DNA of 64,000 bases from Oenanthe sinensis (lineage: Eukaryota > Streptophyta > Magnoliopsida > Apiales > Apiaceae): NCBI GenBank assembly GCA_028671895.1, contig CM053810.1:30545501-30609500 (forward strand), read 5' to 3'. Below are positions 11,253-24,464 of the stretch, piece after piece. Below the pieces are notes generated by a model. That model did no database searches, was not told the DNA's origin, and worked only from the letters and a program-made list of their open reading frames with translations. The position numbers and the translations under genes are program-made. The first letter of the stretch is position 1; the number at the start of each line of letters is the position of its first letter.

Positions 11253-14200
11253 ATGACAAACAACACAAACACACTATCCGTACGATCTGTCCTTGAGAAG
11301 GATAAGCTGACAGGAGGAAACAACTTCCTAGACTGGCAGAGGAATTTGAGGATTGTCCTCAGGCAGGAGCGTAAGCTTCATGTCATTGATATTCCTCCGG
11401 CAAGTCCCCTTCCTGAGGGCGCTACTGTTGAGGAACGAGCGGCCCATACAAATGATGAGAATGATGCAACTAATGTTGCATGTCTTATGTTGGCAACTAT
11501 GAGTGCCGAGCTTCAAAGACAACATGTGCATATGGATGCATATACTATCTATGAGCACTTGCAAAGCATGTTTGCAAGCCAAACTCGTCAAGAAAGGTTC
11601 AACACGAGTAAGTCACTCTTTAATTGCAAACAAGGGGCAAGTGAACCAGTTGGCCCTCATGTTCTGAAGATGATTGGTTACATTGAGTATCTTGATACTT
11701 TGGGTTTCCCGATTGGTCCGGAAACTGGTATTGACCTAATCTTGAATTCTTTGAACAACAAATTCACTCAGTTTGTTATGAACTACAATATGAATGAATT
11801 TGACAAAACACCTACTGAATTGTTGGCTATGTTGAGAACATATGAGACCAACATGAAGACGGCTGAACCTGCTCCCATACTGATGGTGGGCAATAAAGGT
11901 AAGGCCAAAGGGAAAGGCAAGTGGAAGGGTAAGAAGAAGACAGGTTCTGATTCTACACCCAAGTCAAAGTCAGGTCCTAAACAGGCTTTAAAGCCTAAAT
12001 GTGGGGTCGCTAAGGGTGAATGTCACTACTGTAAGAAAACTGGTCACTGGAAGAGAAACTGTTCAGTTTACTTGGAGGATCTGAAGAAGAAGAGGGCTGA
12101 GCAAGCTTCTAATTCAGGTATATATGTTATAGAAGTCAATCTGTCTATTTCTACATCTTGGGTATTGGATACCGGATGTGCTTCTCACATTTGTATAAAT
12201 GTGCAGGAAATGCAGAGAAGTAGGACATTGGCTAAAGGAGAAATGGACCTACGAGTTGGCAACGGAGCAAGAGTTGCTGCTTTAGCTGTAGGAACCTATT
12301 ATTTATCTTTGCCCTCTGGGCTAGTTTTAGAAATGGATAATTGTTATTACGTGCCTGCGATTCGCAGAAACATTATTTCTGTTTCTTGTTTGGACAAGAA
12401 AGGTTTTTCGTTTACAATAAAGGACAACAGTTACTCTTTTGCTTTGAATGGTTTAACCTATGGTGTTGCGCGTTTGTTTAATGGTTTATATGTTCTTGAC
12501 TTAGATAATCCTGTCTGTAATATAGAAAACAAACAACTTAAAGTTAATGACTCAAATCAAACATACCTCTGGCATTGTCGTCTAGGCCATATAAATGATA
12601 AACGCATATCCAAATTACATAAGGATGGATACTTGGATAAGTTTGATTTTGAATCATACCAAGAATGCGAATCTTGTTTGCTTGGTAAAATGACTAAAGC
12701 CCCTTTCACTGGTAAGGGTCAAAGGGCCACTGAACGTCTGGAGCTAATACATAGTGATGTATGTGGCCCAATGCGTGTGATGGCTAGAGGAGGCTACTAC
12801 TACTTCATAACATTTACTGATGATTTCAGTAGATATGGGTATGTATATCTTATGAAGAATAAATCCGATTCTTTTGAAAAGTTCAAAGAATACAAGGCTG
12901 AAGTAGAAAAGCAAATTGGCGGAGGTACAAGTATTAAAATCTTACGATCTGATCGTGGAGGAGAATACTTGAGCACTGAATTTAAAGATTATTTAAAGGA
13001 GTGTGGTATTGTATCACAACTCACTCCGCCAGGTACACCTCAATGGAATGGAGTTTCAGAGAGGAGAAATCGCACCTTGTTGGACATGGTACGATCGATG
13101 ATGAGTCATGCAGATCTTCCAATTAGTTTCTGGGGTTATGCTCTAGAAACAGCGGCTTTCACACTTAACCGTGTTCCTACTAAGAAGGTTCAAAAGACTC
13201 CATATGTGATATGGTAGAAGAAACGGTCAGGCATGAGCTTTATGAAAGTTTGGGGATGCAAGGTGTTTGTGAAACATCAAGTATCTGACAATCTTGGACC
13301 TAAATCTGAAGAGTGCAATTTTGTGGGATACCCTAAAGAAACAAAGGCGTATTATTTTTATAATCCTTCTGAGCAGAAAGTGTTTATTGCTCGAGATACT
13401 GTTTTCATGGAAAGAGATTTTGTTTCCAAAAGAAACAGTGGGAGAACTATAGACCTCGATGAAGATCGAGAACCACAAAATAGAATTGAACCTGAAGTGG
13501 AACATGAGCAGGATAATGATAATGCTCAACAAACACAGGTTGTTCGTAGAACTGGTAGAATTCGCCATGAGCTAGAGAGATATGGATTTCTTTTGACTCA
13601 ATGTGGTGATTTGATGCTCATAGATGAAGATGAGCCTCTCACATACCAAGATGCTATGGACAGTCCAGAATCTAAGAGATGGCTAGAAGCCATGAAATCC
13701 GAGATGGATTCCATGTACGAAAACCGAGTATGGACTTTGGTTGATCCACCTGAAGGGGTAAAACCCATAGGGTACAAATGGGTTTTTAAGAAGAAAACTG
13801 ACATGGATGGAAATGTTCAGACCTATAAAGCAAGGCTGGTTACAAAAGGTTTCAAACAAATTCATGGTATTGACTATGATGAAACTTTCTCACCAGTGGC
13901 TATGGTCAAGTCCATAAGGATTTTGCTTGCTATTGCAGCATTCCATGATTATGAAATCTGGCAAATGGATGTCAAAACAGCCTTCCTTAACGGAATCCTT
14001 GAAGAGGATGTGGATGTGTACATGACACAACCTGAAGGTTTTGTCGATCCAAGGAATGTTAGCAAGGTATGCAAATTACGTCGATCCATTTATGGATTGA
14101 AGCAAGCCTCTAGGAGATGGAATATCCGTTTTGATGAAACAGTCAAAGAGTATGGCTTTGTTCAAAACGAAGATGAACCTTGTGTTTACAAGAAGGTTAG

Positions 14201-15218
14201 TGGGAGCCATGTGGCATTCATAGTACTATATGTGGATGACATACTACTAATGGGGAATGACATACCTTCTCTCAAGGCTGTTAAGATTTGGTTAGGGAGC
14301 AACTTCTCTATGAAAGACTTAGGAGAAGCATCCTACATTCTAGGAATAAGGATCTATAGGGATAGATCTAGAAGGATGATCGGTCTAAGTCAGAGTACAT
14401 ACATCGATAAGGTTTTGCATCGTTTTGGTATGCAAAATGCAAAAAGGGGATATGTCCCCGTGTCTCAAGGGATAACGATCTCTAAAGATCAGTGTCCGAA
14501 ATCATTGGATGACAAGGACCGCATGAGTAAGGTTCCATATGCCTCAGCAATTGGATCCATCATGTATGCGATGGTATGTACTCGCCCAGATGTTTCGTAT
14601 GCTTTAAGCATGACGAGCAGATACCAATCTAATCCAGGTGAAGGTCACTCGACGGCTGTCAAGAATATTCTAAAGTACTTGAAAAGGACTAAAGATTCAT
14701 TCTTGGTGTATGGAGGAGAGGAAAAACTGGTTGTAAAAGGTTACACCGATGCAAGTTTTCAAACAGACAGGGATGATACTGTATCACAGTCTGGTTTTGT
14801 GTTTTGTCTAAACGGAGGTGCTGTAAGTTGGAAGAGTTCAAAGCAAGAAACAGTAGCTGATTCTACAATGGAGGCTGAGTACATTGCAGCTTGTGAAGCG
14901 GCTAAGGAAGCTGTTTGGATTCGAAAATTCATTACTGATTTGGGAGTGGTTCCATCGATCGCAGATCCCATTGATCTATACTGCGATAATAATGGAGCCA
15001 TTGCATAGGCTAAAGAACCTAGAGCTCACTCCCGAACCAAACATATACTCAGGAGATATCACCTCATTCGAGAGATTAATGAAAGGGGTGACATACACAT
15101 ATGTAAAGTGCACACAAATGATAACATTGCAGACCCACTGACCAAAGGCTTGTCGCAGACGAAGCACGATGGTCACACTAGTTCCATGGGTATTAGATAC
15201 ATGGGAGATTGGCTCTAG
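11253..15218 (+). pseudogene. A1 gag-pol polyprotein, two in-frame TAG stops
   Basis: A copia polyprotein frame of 1322 codons starting at the ATG of MTNNTNTLSV, the start shared with A2 and A3. Domains in order: gag with zinc knuckle CHYCKKTGHWKRNC (residues 257-270); aspartic protease WVLDTGCASH (303-312); GAG-pre-integrase with H/H and CESC zinc ligands (about 439-475); integrase core with Asp in HSDVCGP, Asp in RSDRGGEY and Glu in SERRNRT (about 501, 567, 602); reverse transcriptase with YVDD (993-996); RNase H (about 1165-1300). TAG at 13215-13217 falls between integrase and RT, and TAG at 15006-15008 falls inside RNase H. The frame is otherwise open, with no frameshift. The stops would prevent a full product unless read through. 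Confidence 0.93.
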
Positions 15219-15232
15219 TGCAAGTGGGAGAT
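15219..15232 (+). other. A1 polypurine tract
   Basis: TGCAAGTGGGAGAT directly follows the gag-pol stop and abuts the 3' LTR. It is the plus-strand priming site. Confidence 0.85.
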
Positions 15233-16800
15233 TGTTAGTGTAGGTGCCCTAGAGGCAATACAATGTTTCTTTTAATAGACCTTTATGTTATTTGATTATT
15301 CAATAAACGTATTTATTATGACTTTAAATACTGCGATATATTTGTTAGCATAATAAATGTCCTTAGAATCATGATACATATTGTATAGTTTAGTACATGA
15401 CTTGAACTTGAGATTATATAATAGATCATATTCTTAAATGTCCCTAGTCGAGTATTATTATAATAGGACAATAATAATACATAAATAGACTAGTATGTTG
15501 TTTGACAGATAACCACATCTCATTGGTTATAAGTATGGGGATACTAAAGTCAACACATAGGTACATGCAGGAGTACATGGTATTGGACAGACCCATAGTG
15601 AGATTCTTCATGTTTAATAAAGTCATAAGAAAGACTCACAGTGATAATGGTGTAATGATCCTTCGACTTGAGATCATTATATTTCTGTATGAGGATTAAT
15701 ATACTTTGACTACATTAAAAGTCACTTTTGACCGGGTGATGATAAAAGTGGACATCGGGTATATCATGAGTCGTATGAGAAATATGAATGATAGATAAAG
15801 GATTTAACCCTCCTATAATTAGGAGAGATATTATTGGCCTCTTGATTGAGTGAGACTATAAAATGCATGGCCATGCTCAAATAATGATTTGTTTTTCATA
15901 GTCTACTCATGGATCAAGTAAATCCGGATTAAATGTTGAAGAGGATGACTAAATACATGCCTCGAGTTTAATCTATAATATATATGGTTAAAGGGATTAT
16001 ATTACACGGAAACATTAATCACGAAAGGTTTTATCGAATCACGATTTAATTATTATTTAATTGGGTAGCAATGATGTATTACTAGATACCGCTCATTGTT
16101 TATAATTTTATTGCAGAATAAAATTATTGCTAATTAAATAATAGCCTATAGGGTCACACACATAGAGTACTTAGAGGAATAGTTAATTTAAATTATAGAT
16201 TTAAATTAATTGATGATTATTTGAATTTTATTATATTAATTAAGTGAGACTTAATTAATTAAAATAATATAAATTCGAATTCGAATTTGAATTCTGCCCT
16301 TAATAATTAAGTGTGACTTAGTTATTAATTAAATAATAAAATTCGGTTTTATTATTTAATCCTAAACCTACATGGGTTAGGCTTTGCTGTTATGGGTTGC
16401 TATTATGGTCCTATTAACCAACCATTATAAATAGATAATGTAGGGTTAATAGGTATTAAGTTTTTAAGAAAAACGAACCCTAACAGCAGCAAAGGCATAG
16501 AGAAAAGGCAGAGGCAGAATTCGAAATCATCAAAGGAGGCTAGTACATCCATTCCGTAATCAAGATCCTGAGACGTTCTTGAAGGTGCTCGTGTGGATAC
16601 CATAGAGGTGCTTTCGAGAGGAAGACACAAGTCGTGAAAGCTAGGATCTCCGTTGAGTTCGTGTAAGTCAAGACCAGACAAAGGTATGATTCCATTTCAC
16701 CATAATCTGTCAATCTTATACATGATCCTGCGTTAGGGTTCCGAAATTTTTCGTTATATTTACGTTTAATCCGCTGCGTTTTATGCCTCGGAACCCAACA
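15233..16800 (+). repeat. A1 3' LTR
   Basis: 1568 bp, the same length as the 5' LTR and differing at about 13 positions by eye. A TATAAATA box lies at 16426-16433. It is followed directly by the right target-site copy CACTA. Confidence 0.95.
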
Positions 16801-16805
16801 CACTA

Positions 16806-19649
16806 TCCCATGAGACATTGGGACATATCCATTTTAGTCTCTTTGCATTTGAAATTGATGCAAAACTTTGTCAATGTATGTACTCTAAATTAGGCCGATC
16901 AATCACCTTGATCTATCTCTATAGATCTCGATCCCTAATATATATGTCACATCGCCTAAGTCTTTCATTGAGAAATTATTTCTCAACCAAGTCTTCACAG
17001 TCTGTAGAGAAGGAATGTCATTCCCTATTAGTAATATATCATCAACATATAATACTAGGAATGCCACATGGCTCCCACTAAACTTCTTGTAAACACAAGT
17101 TTCATCTTCATTCTGAATAAAGTCAAACTCTTTTTGACTGTTTCATGAAAACAAATGTTCCATCTCCTCGAGGCCTGCTTTAATCCATAAATGGATCGAC
17201 GCAACTTACATACATTTCTAGCATCCTTTAGATCAACAAAACCCTTAGGGTGTGTCATGTACACATCCATATCTTCTTCAAGGCTCTCATTTAAGAAAGC
17301 GGTTTTGACATCCATTTGCCAGATTTCATAGTCATAGTAAGCAGCTATAGCAAGCAAAATCCTGATGGACATGACCATAACAACTGGTGAAAAGGTCTCA
17401 TCATAGTCAATACCATGAATTTTCTTGAAACCTTTTGCCACCAATCATGCCTTATAGGTCTGTACATTAGCATCCATGTCGGTCTTCTTCTTGAAAACCC
17501 ACTTGCACCCTATAGGTTTTACCCCTTCAGGTGGATCAACCAAAGTCCATACTTGATTAGTATACATAGATTCCATCTCAGATTTAATGGCATCCAGCCA
17601 TCTCTTAGAATCTGGAGTGTTTATAGTATCTAGGTAGGTGAGAGGCTCATCTTCATCCACAAGCATCACATCACCATCTTGAGTCAAGAGAAATCCATAT
17701 TATCTCTCGGGCTCATGGCGAATCCTACTAATCCTACGAACACCTGTGTTTCTTGAGCAGTATTATTTTTCTTGTACATTCTACTCAGGTTCCTCCACTG
17801 GTTCAACGTTATCATGTGGGTCTCAAACTTCATTGAGATCTATTATCCTCCCACTGTCTCTCAGCAGTTCGAGCAACAAACACTTTGTTCTCGGAAGGAT
17901 TATAGAAAGAATAACCCCTTGTTTCAGTTGGGTATTCCACAAAATTACATTTGTCTGATTTTGGTCCTAGCTTGTCAGAGATTAGACGTTTCACAAACGC
18001 TTCACATCCCCAAAATTTTATAAATGACATGCTGTGACGTTGCTCAGTCCATATCTCATAAGGAGTCTTTTGAACCAATTTAGTAGGAACACAGTTAAGT
18101 GTATGTGGAGCCGTTTCCAGGGTGCAACCCCAGAAACTAATTGGAAGATTCATTGACTCAACATTGATCGCACCATGTCCAACAAGGTGTGATCTCTCCT
18201 ATCAAAAAAACTTTTCTTTGATATTTTCTACTTCATCTTTATAGTCTTTGAACTTTTCAAATGATTCGGATTAGTTCTTCAAAAGATACATATATCCGTA
18301 TCTACTAAAATAATTAGTAAATTTTATGAAGTTAATAAAATCTACCTTTTGTCATCGTACACATATGACCACATACATCACTATGTATAAGTCATACCCA
18401 TTCAATGATCCCTTCACCATGTCCGGTAAAAGGAGCTTTAGTCATTTTACCAAATAAACCAAGATTCGTATCCTTTGGTATGATTCATAATCAAACTTAT
18501 CCATGAATGCATCCTTATGTATTCTGGAAATGCGTTTCTCATTAATATGGCCTCAGCGACAGTGCCAAAGGTAATATTTGATTTGAGTCACTTTAGAACA
18601 TATAAATTGTTAATTAGATGTGCAACATTATAAGGCTCATCATCAAAATAGAATAAACAACTATTGTTATAAAATTAAAAAGCCTTTCTTGTCCAAACAA
18701 GAAACTGAAATAATGTCTCTGCCAATTGCAAGCACGCTATAACAATTATTAAGTTCTAAATTTTCCTTATAGGCCAAAAATTAAGTAACGAGTTCCTCGA
18801 ACCAGAGCAACTATCTTTACTCCAATTCCAACCCAATACCTTAAGCTTGACCCTTATTGATCATCATCTTCCGATCTTCCAATTAAGCATGACAGTTTAA
18901 TTTCCAGTCTCCCAACTTTCCACAGAAGTGACAATCGTCTTCTTTATCAACACCTCATTCAGACTTTAGAGTCTGCTTTAGGGATTGGACTTTGGTTTGA
19001 CAACGGAACTAGATCAAATTTTCTCCTTGCCTTTCCATTTTCCTTTCCCTTTTGCATTCCCTATGTTTACCATCAATATAGTAGTAGTTCATGCATTTAT
19101 CATATTACTTTCAGCAGTTCTCAACATGCTTAGCAACTCAATGGGTGTTTTACCAATCTTATTCACTTTATTGTTCATAACAAAATAAGAATAATATTTG
19201 TCCCAAGATTGTAAGATCAAATCTAACTGTCTCCAGACCAATCTGGAAACCCAAAATATCAATGGTATTCATTATACCCTATAATCTTTAGAACATTGGT
19301 GTAACCGGGTCTCACTCTCCCTACTTGTAAGTGTATAGTGCCCTTTCAAATATATCTTGTGCTCAATCGTTTCATAAGCATCTATATGCTCGTATTGCTT
19401 CTTAAGCTCAGCACATATATTTGCGAGCATGAGACATGAAACATCAGTCGCAACATCAATTTGCTTCCAATAAGCACTATGATTTGCACATGTTACATTC
19501 TCAACTTTAAGAGCAGGGGAAGAGATTTGACTAATATCGTGGTGCCCGAGGACGATCCTCAAGCTCCTATGTCAGTCAAGGAAATATATTCTCGTCAACT
19601 TGTCCTTCTCAAGAACTGATCGCATAGAGAAGTTGTTTGTGTTTATCAT
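16806..19649 (-). pseudogene. C gag-pol, 5' part (gag to RT)
   Basis: The minus-strand remainder of C gag-pol, collinear with family A. The start codon is probably at 19649-19647 (MINTN, then SVLEKDKLT as in A). Downstream are a gag fragment (19272-19562), a ruined zinc knuckle and protease near 18850-19000, a GAG-pre-integrase trace near 18510-18560, integrase fragments (18030-18350, with SFWGC and VPTKLVQKTPYE), and RT (17055-17687, with QMDVKTAFLN and YGLKQASRRWN). A YVDD-like codon run lies near 17030-17050. There is an in-frame stop at 17445-17447 and several frameshifts. It joins 7676 once A1 is removed. Confidence 0.82.
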
Positions 19650-21060
19650 TTGATATCTACAATATTAAAGTGCATAAAATAAACTAGATTGCAAATTTAA
19701 TATTAATTATGTTTAAGTGATTATGGTATATCATCATATACCTCCCACTATTTTTATCAAACTAATAGCCCTTACTATTAATTTGGAAAGTATATCCCAT
19801 AATTCTTTCTAGTGAGCCAAGATCCATATTTCGTCATGTCTTAAGTCAACCACTGGAAGTCCTTAGAAAATGATTATTTAGGTAGACAACAGTTGTCAAT
19901 TATATCATATATAATTCTTGGATAGTTTGGTGAACAACGATTGATCTTATCTATCTAATAGACTTTTAACCAAACTCTATGCTTCTAAGTTCATAATAGT
20001 TGAATATAACCATTTATTTTCACTTATTATGACGACTCAGTTAAGTTAGACCCAATGATACAACGGCCTAATATAACCGTTTATATTCGTCGCATCTCAC
20101 CACGATAGATAGGAGTCCCCTACCACTGACAGTCCTTCCCCTTATCGATCTAGGATTCGATGAGTGTTCATTCATTGGAAAGCATCCGAGTAAAACTTAA
20201 TATTTTGTTAAGGGGTTTTAGAAAATTTATAACGATCATGATCACATCATAAAGAGATCCTCAATTTTTCCTTGAACCAAATATTTCAAATCGACATCTT
20301 AAATTGTTCATTTCCCAGGTAGATGGAGGATACCAATGGTCACACTTAAAACCCATCAGCCTTACGAATACGCATATCCGCTTTTGTCAGAAAATCCCAA
20401 TTATAGATATCAAAAATCCATATTTGATTCCGTGTTTTAAAAATCCATATTTCATAAACACAAGAATCTCATGATCGTTTGTTAATTTTAAAATCTTGAA
20501 TCGTTACAGATTTTATCTTGTTTAAGCAAACATGGCATGGGTGTCGTATCTAATACATACATGATTAATCAATATTAAGCATGCATCTCAATTATATCTA
20601 CGCATACATACCAATACATGCAATCATATACATATATGTAATGTGCGTAAATTAAACGTGTTTGGTTATGGCCCCATCCTATATGATATTTCCAAGCTAA
20701 TAGAAATATCAAGGTCAGTCTATGGTGGTTTTAAAAATACTATCTATTACATGTCTTCTTTCTTCATTGCTCCATCATCCCCTTTTGGATCGCCTCCTTA
20801 CATGCAAGTCTTCACTGATAATTACATTGAATAATAAAAAATAAAACTATTATAATGAAATTACAAGAAGAACTCGAGTTACATTGGAGATAATTAAATT
20901 ACAATGAATAAACGACATACAAGTCGTATTTAAAAACCAAAACCATAAATCAAAACCACTATCCTATGGGTCTTTAGGCCATAACCATCCACCATGCTAT
21001 CATATAACACATATAATATATCTCATATTATATAATCATATCATATAATCATATATAACA

Positions 21061-21725
21061 AATTTCGAAATTTCAGAAAATTAAAACAGATTTCTGAAGA
21101 CAATAAATCGCTATTTCGAGGCACTTAACGACGTCAAACGCCTTACAGACCCGTCGGTGATAGATTATCTATCTGTTTTGTTCATTGGCCCGATTCCAGT
21201 CAGAAAACACATATCGTTTACAAAAATCGGATACAGCAGTCAGATTTCTCCAAATCTGACGGTGTTTCAGAAATCGTATCATATACAATTCTCATAACAA
21301 GAACAAGCATATATCATATATACCTACACAGAGATACATACAATCATCATATGATTATACATTACATGAATATCATATATTCATAATATATACATACATA
21401 TACTCAAAATTTTAGAAAATCAAATAATTTTTAGAAAATCATAAATCACCGTTTTGGAGGCTGTAACGACATCTAATAGCTTACAGACGCAGAGCTGACT
21501 ATGTCAGTATTGCTCAGTGACCCGACTCCAGTCAGAAAACATATATCGTTTGCGAAAATCGGACAACGGACACAGATTTCAAAAAATCTACGGCAGCCGT
21601 TTCAGAATTCGTATCGAATACGATTCCCATAATAAGAACAAACATGTATCATATACATACATCAACACACATAATCATCACATGATTATTCATCATATAA
21701 ATATCATATATTCATAATATATATA
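21061..21725 (-). repeat. Diverged tandem duplication in C leader
   Basis: Two units of about 330-350 bp (roughly 21061-21405 and 21406-21725). Each runs through TTTTAGAAAAT-like sequence, a GTAACGAC-like block, CCCGA-TCCAGTCAGAAAAC, ATATCGTTTnC-AAAATCGGA, GTTTCAGAAnTCGTATC and ATATCATATATTCATAATA. The matches are dispersed, so the duplication is old. Confidence 0.75.
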
Positions 21726-21828
21726 AATATATACATATTATATAAATATAAAATCATGATAGATCGCATACATGCTTATATATCAAAAACTGTTAAGCAC
21801 ATAACCGAATTAAAACGTTTTGCAAGTA

Positions 21829-21840
21829 GCTCTGATGCCA
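21829..21840 (-). other. C primer-binding site (initiator tRNA-Met)
   Basis: The minus strand reads TGGCATCAGAGC one base inside the 5' LTR. It is the same variant as in A1 and A3. Confidence 0.85.
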
Positions 21841-21841
21841 T

Positions 21842-23384
21842 TGTAAGGTTTCGTGACACAAACGCAGCGGAATAAACGCGAAAAATAAATCAAAATAGCG
21901 AAACCCTCCGCAGGATCCATGCGAAAACAAAAGATTTAATTCGGAGATAAAGAATAAATACCTTTAGAAGCTTTAACAGTTCATTAATGTAAGATTAATG
22001 GAGGTCCAAAGTTTGTTTAATCACCACGTATCCCGCTCTCGCGATCTACGCTCTACGGTATCCACACGAACACTTTTCATGAAGGATTGATGTGTACTAG
22101 CACCCGAAAACTTCTTCTCTCTCTATCTTCCTCCTCTCTCAGAGCGGCTAGGATTTTTGTAAAATCTCTGTCTTATTAAATCAGCCCATAAATAGATTAT
22201 ATAGAGAGATGAATAAGTTTTCTAATTATAATCCAATTATAATTAATACTAATCCAAAATTCTAAATTATTTAATTAAGTCTCACTTAATTAATTAATTA
22301 TTAATTTTGGAATTAGTTTAAGTAATTCATTTATTCTATTTATATAATTAATTAAGTCATACTTAATTAATATCACAAATAAAATAAATTACTTATTTAA
22401 TTTAAATTCATAATTTAAATTATTTCTCCTTCAAGCGTTCTTTGTGTGTGACCCTGTAGGTTACTATTACGTTGGCAACAATTTTAATATCTAATTAAAA
22501 TTGTAAACAATGAGCGGCATCTAGTAATACATCATTGCTACCCAAGTAATAATAATAAATCGGTGATTCGATTAAGCCTTTCATGAATAATGTTCCATGT
22601 AATATAATCCCTTTAATCTTGATATTATAGATTAAACTCAAGGCATGTCTCGTGTCATCCTCTTCATAATTTAATCTTTATTTTCTTGATCGATGAGTAG
22701 ACTATTAAAATCAAATCAACATTTGAGCACGGCCGTGCATTTCATAGTCTCACTTAAACAAGAGGCCAATAATATCACTCCTAAAATTAGGAGGATTAAA
22801 TCTCATCTAGATCATTCATATTTCTCATACGATTCATAATATACCCAATGTCCACTTTTATCATCACCCGGTCAAAGGTAACTTTTAATGTAATCAAAGT
22901 ATATTAATTCTCGTATAGAAATATAATGATTTCAGGTCTAAGGATCATTACACCATTATCACAGTGAGAATTACTTATGACACTTACTTAACATGTAGAA
23001 TCTCACGGCGGGTCATTCCAGTGTCATGCATTGATACATGCACTTATGTTCTTGACTTTAGTATCCCCATACCTATGACCAATGAGATGTGGTCATCTGT
23101 CAAGAAACATACTAGTCTTTGTGCATTATTATTGTCCTTAAATAATAATACTCGACTAGGGAATTTTAGGAATAAGATACTATTCATATAATCTCATTTT
23201 TAAGTCACATACTTAAAGATATATAATACGTATCAAAATTCCAAGGACATTTACTATGCTTTCAATTTATTACGCAGTAAACAAAACATAATAATTAAAT
23301 AATAATCAATAAAACATAATCCTTAATAATAAATATTTTCCTTAAAATATAAAAAGTATTGTCTCTAGAGCACAATTACTAACA
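21842..23384 (-). repeat. C 5' LTR
   Basis: 1543 bp, ending in TACA at 21842 and starting TGTTAG at 23384 on the minus strand. A TATATAA-like box (22197-22203, minus) could be its core promoter. The right target-site copy TGTTA follows at 23385-23389. Confidence 0.93.
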
Positions 23385-24464
23385 TGTTATATGCATATGT
23401 GGTAGTTAGATTTTCTAGCATAAGTTAGCAGCATAATTATTTGTATGTTAAATATTTGATGAGTATTAGTCAATGATATTTTACTTAATTGCTCTGATAT
23501 TTTACTCTGATACTTTTAAATATTTTATTACAAATAATTTTGATACTTTTGATATTAGTGATAGTATTTAAAATTTCTTTTCTAAGTAAACAATGCATAT
23601 TCTAAAATCACTAATATTGCAAGCTGGAGTATTTTTTAAGTTATGTGTATAAAATTCTCAATATTTTATTTACTTGAGAATTATTTCTAAATTTGATTTT
23701 GTTTGCGAGGAGTTGTAATTAGGATCAAAAGTATTAAATATCAATATTTAAAGGACTTGTGAATTTCTATTCAACTATTTTCTCGAGTTTACGTATATCA
23801 ATAATAATTGTTATGAGTATAATCGTAATATGTTAGAGTTACAATTATTAGATATAGCATAGGAAGTTAGATGCTCAATTCTATGAATATTTAGTATTTA
23901 GTGAAATTATTTTATCTTATTAAAATTATGGATTGAAGCAATTTATGATTATTAGTTTCGTAATTCTGATTTGATAAAATATTAGAAGCATAATTTCTTG
24001 CATTTTGAAATTATTGATAAATATCATGTAATGATATTTAGTTAATGTTTCTTCGCAATTAATTATGATATTTTTAAAATTAGTGATAAAATTTCTTGCT
24101 TATCTAAAATCATTAATAATAAAAATATGCCTAAATGCTTATTGTTCTACTGAATAATTGTCATGTGTTATTTGATTTATATATGCATGTCTATGGTAAC
24201 TGTTTAGTATTTCATGAGTATTACTTTTAGTTTTCTTTCTTTGACTGAATGTTTTGAACCTGAATGTATTGAAATGAATTTCTTGTCTATTTCTTTTCCA
24301 AAATGTTTTATCCTACAATACATTCACTTTCTATCAGTTTTAAAGAAGAAAATATCAAAATACTTTTTCAAAACATCTCTTTTGAAAATCTTTTGATTTA
24401 CAGCCCTTCTTTGATTTCTAAAACCTAGGGTGTGAATCAATTTTTCTTGAGGATAATCTTTCCC
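23385..24464. other. B' post-pol spacer, middle part
   Basis: Very AT-rich and with no credible gene. It starts with the C target-site copy TGTTA and ends with the B target-site copy TTCCC (24460-24464). It holds a second copy of the GCGAGGAGTTGT block (near 23705). It also holds repeated ATTAGTGATA/AATCATTAAT stretches (near 23550-23620 and 24075-24120) that suggest old tandem duplication and possible stem-loops. Confidence 0.6.

Larger units (their letters stand above)
7682..16800 (+). mobile_element. Element A1: Angela-lineage copia element, two in-frame stops
   Basis: A 9119-bp element with 1568-bp LTRs (7682-9249 and 15233-16800) and a perfect 5-bp target-site duplication, CACTA (7677-7681 and 16801-16805). 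It carries a tRNA-Met primer site, a long structured leader, one gag-pol frame and a purine tract. It sits inside the pol of C in opposite orientation. I counted about 13 substitutions between its LTRs. The gag-pol frame is otherwise collinear with the intact A2 and A3 but has two stop codons. Confidence 0.95.
19650..21841 (-). other. C untranslated leader
   Basis: No gene seen. The gag-proximal 900 bp (about 19740-20560) is closely similar to the A leaders, including the AACGGTTATATTC-type block. The distal half is unique to C and holds a diverged tandem duplication (21061-21725) and ATATCAT-rich sequence. The initiator tRNA-Met primer site lies at its far end. Confidence 0.75.
5485..23384 (-). 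mobile_element. Element C: full-length decayed Angela-like copia element, interrupted by A1
   Basis: Identical-length LTRs (1543 bp each, 5485-7027 and 21842-23384) flank a minus-strand interior. The flanks carry a perfect 5-bp target-site duplication, TGTTA (5480-5484 and 23385-23389). Without A1 it is about 8.8 kb. The primer-binding site is complementary to initiator tRNA-Met and a purine tract precedes the 3' LTR. The two LTRs differ at roughly 25-30 positions by eye, the most of the dated elements here, which fits its ruined coding region. It inserted into the post-pol spacer of B'. Confidence 0.93.

Noticed and set aside
13215..13217. TAG stops in A1 as regulated termination separating integrase from RT
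   Set aside because: A2 and A3 have sense codons at both sites and A1 has a second stop in RNase H, so both are mutations.
18985..19188. Plus-strand frame in the C gag region as a gene
   Set aside because: It is opposite degraded gag/protease sequence, with no recognisable motif.
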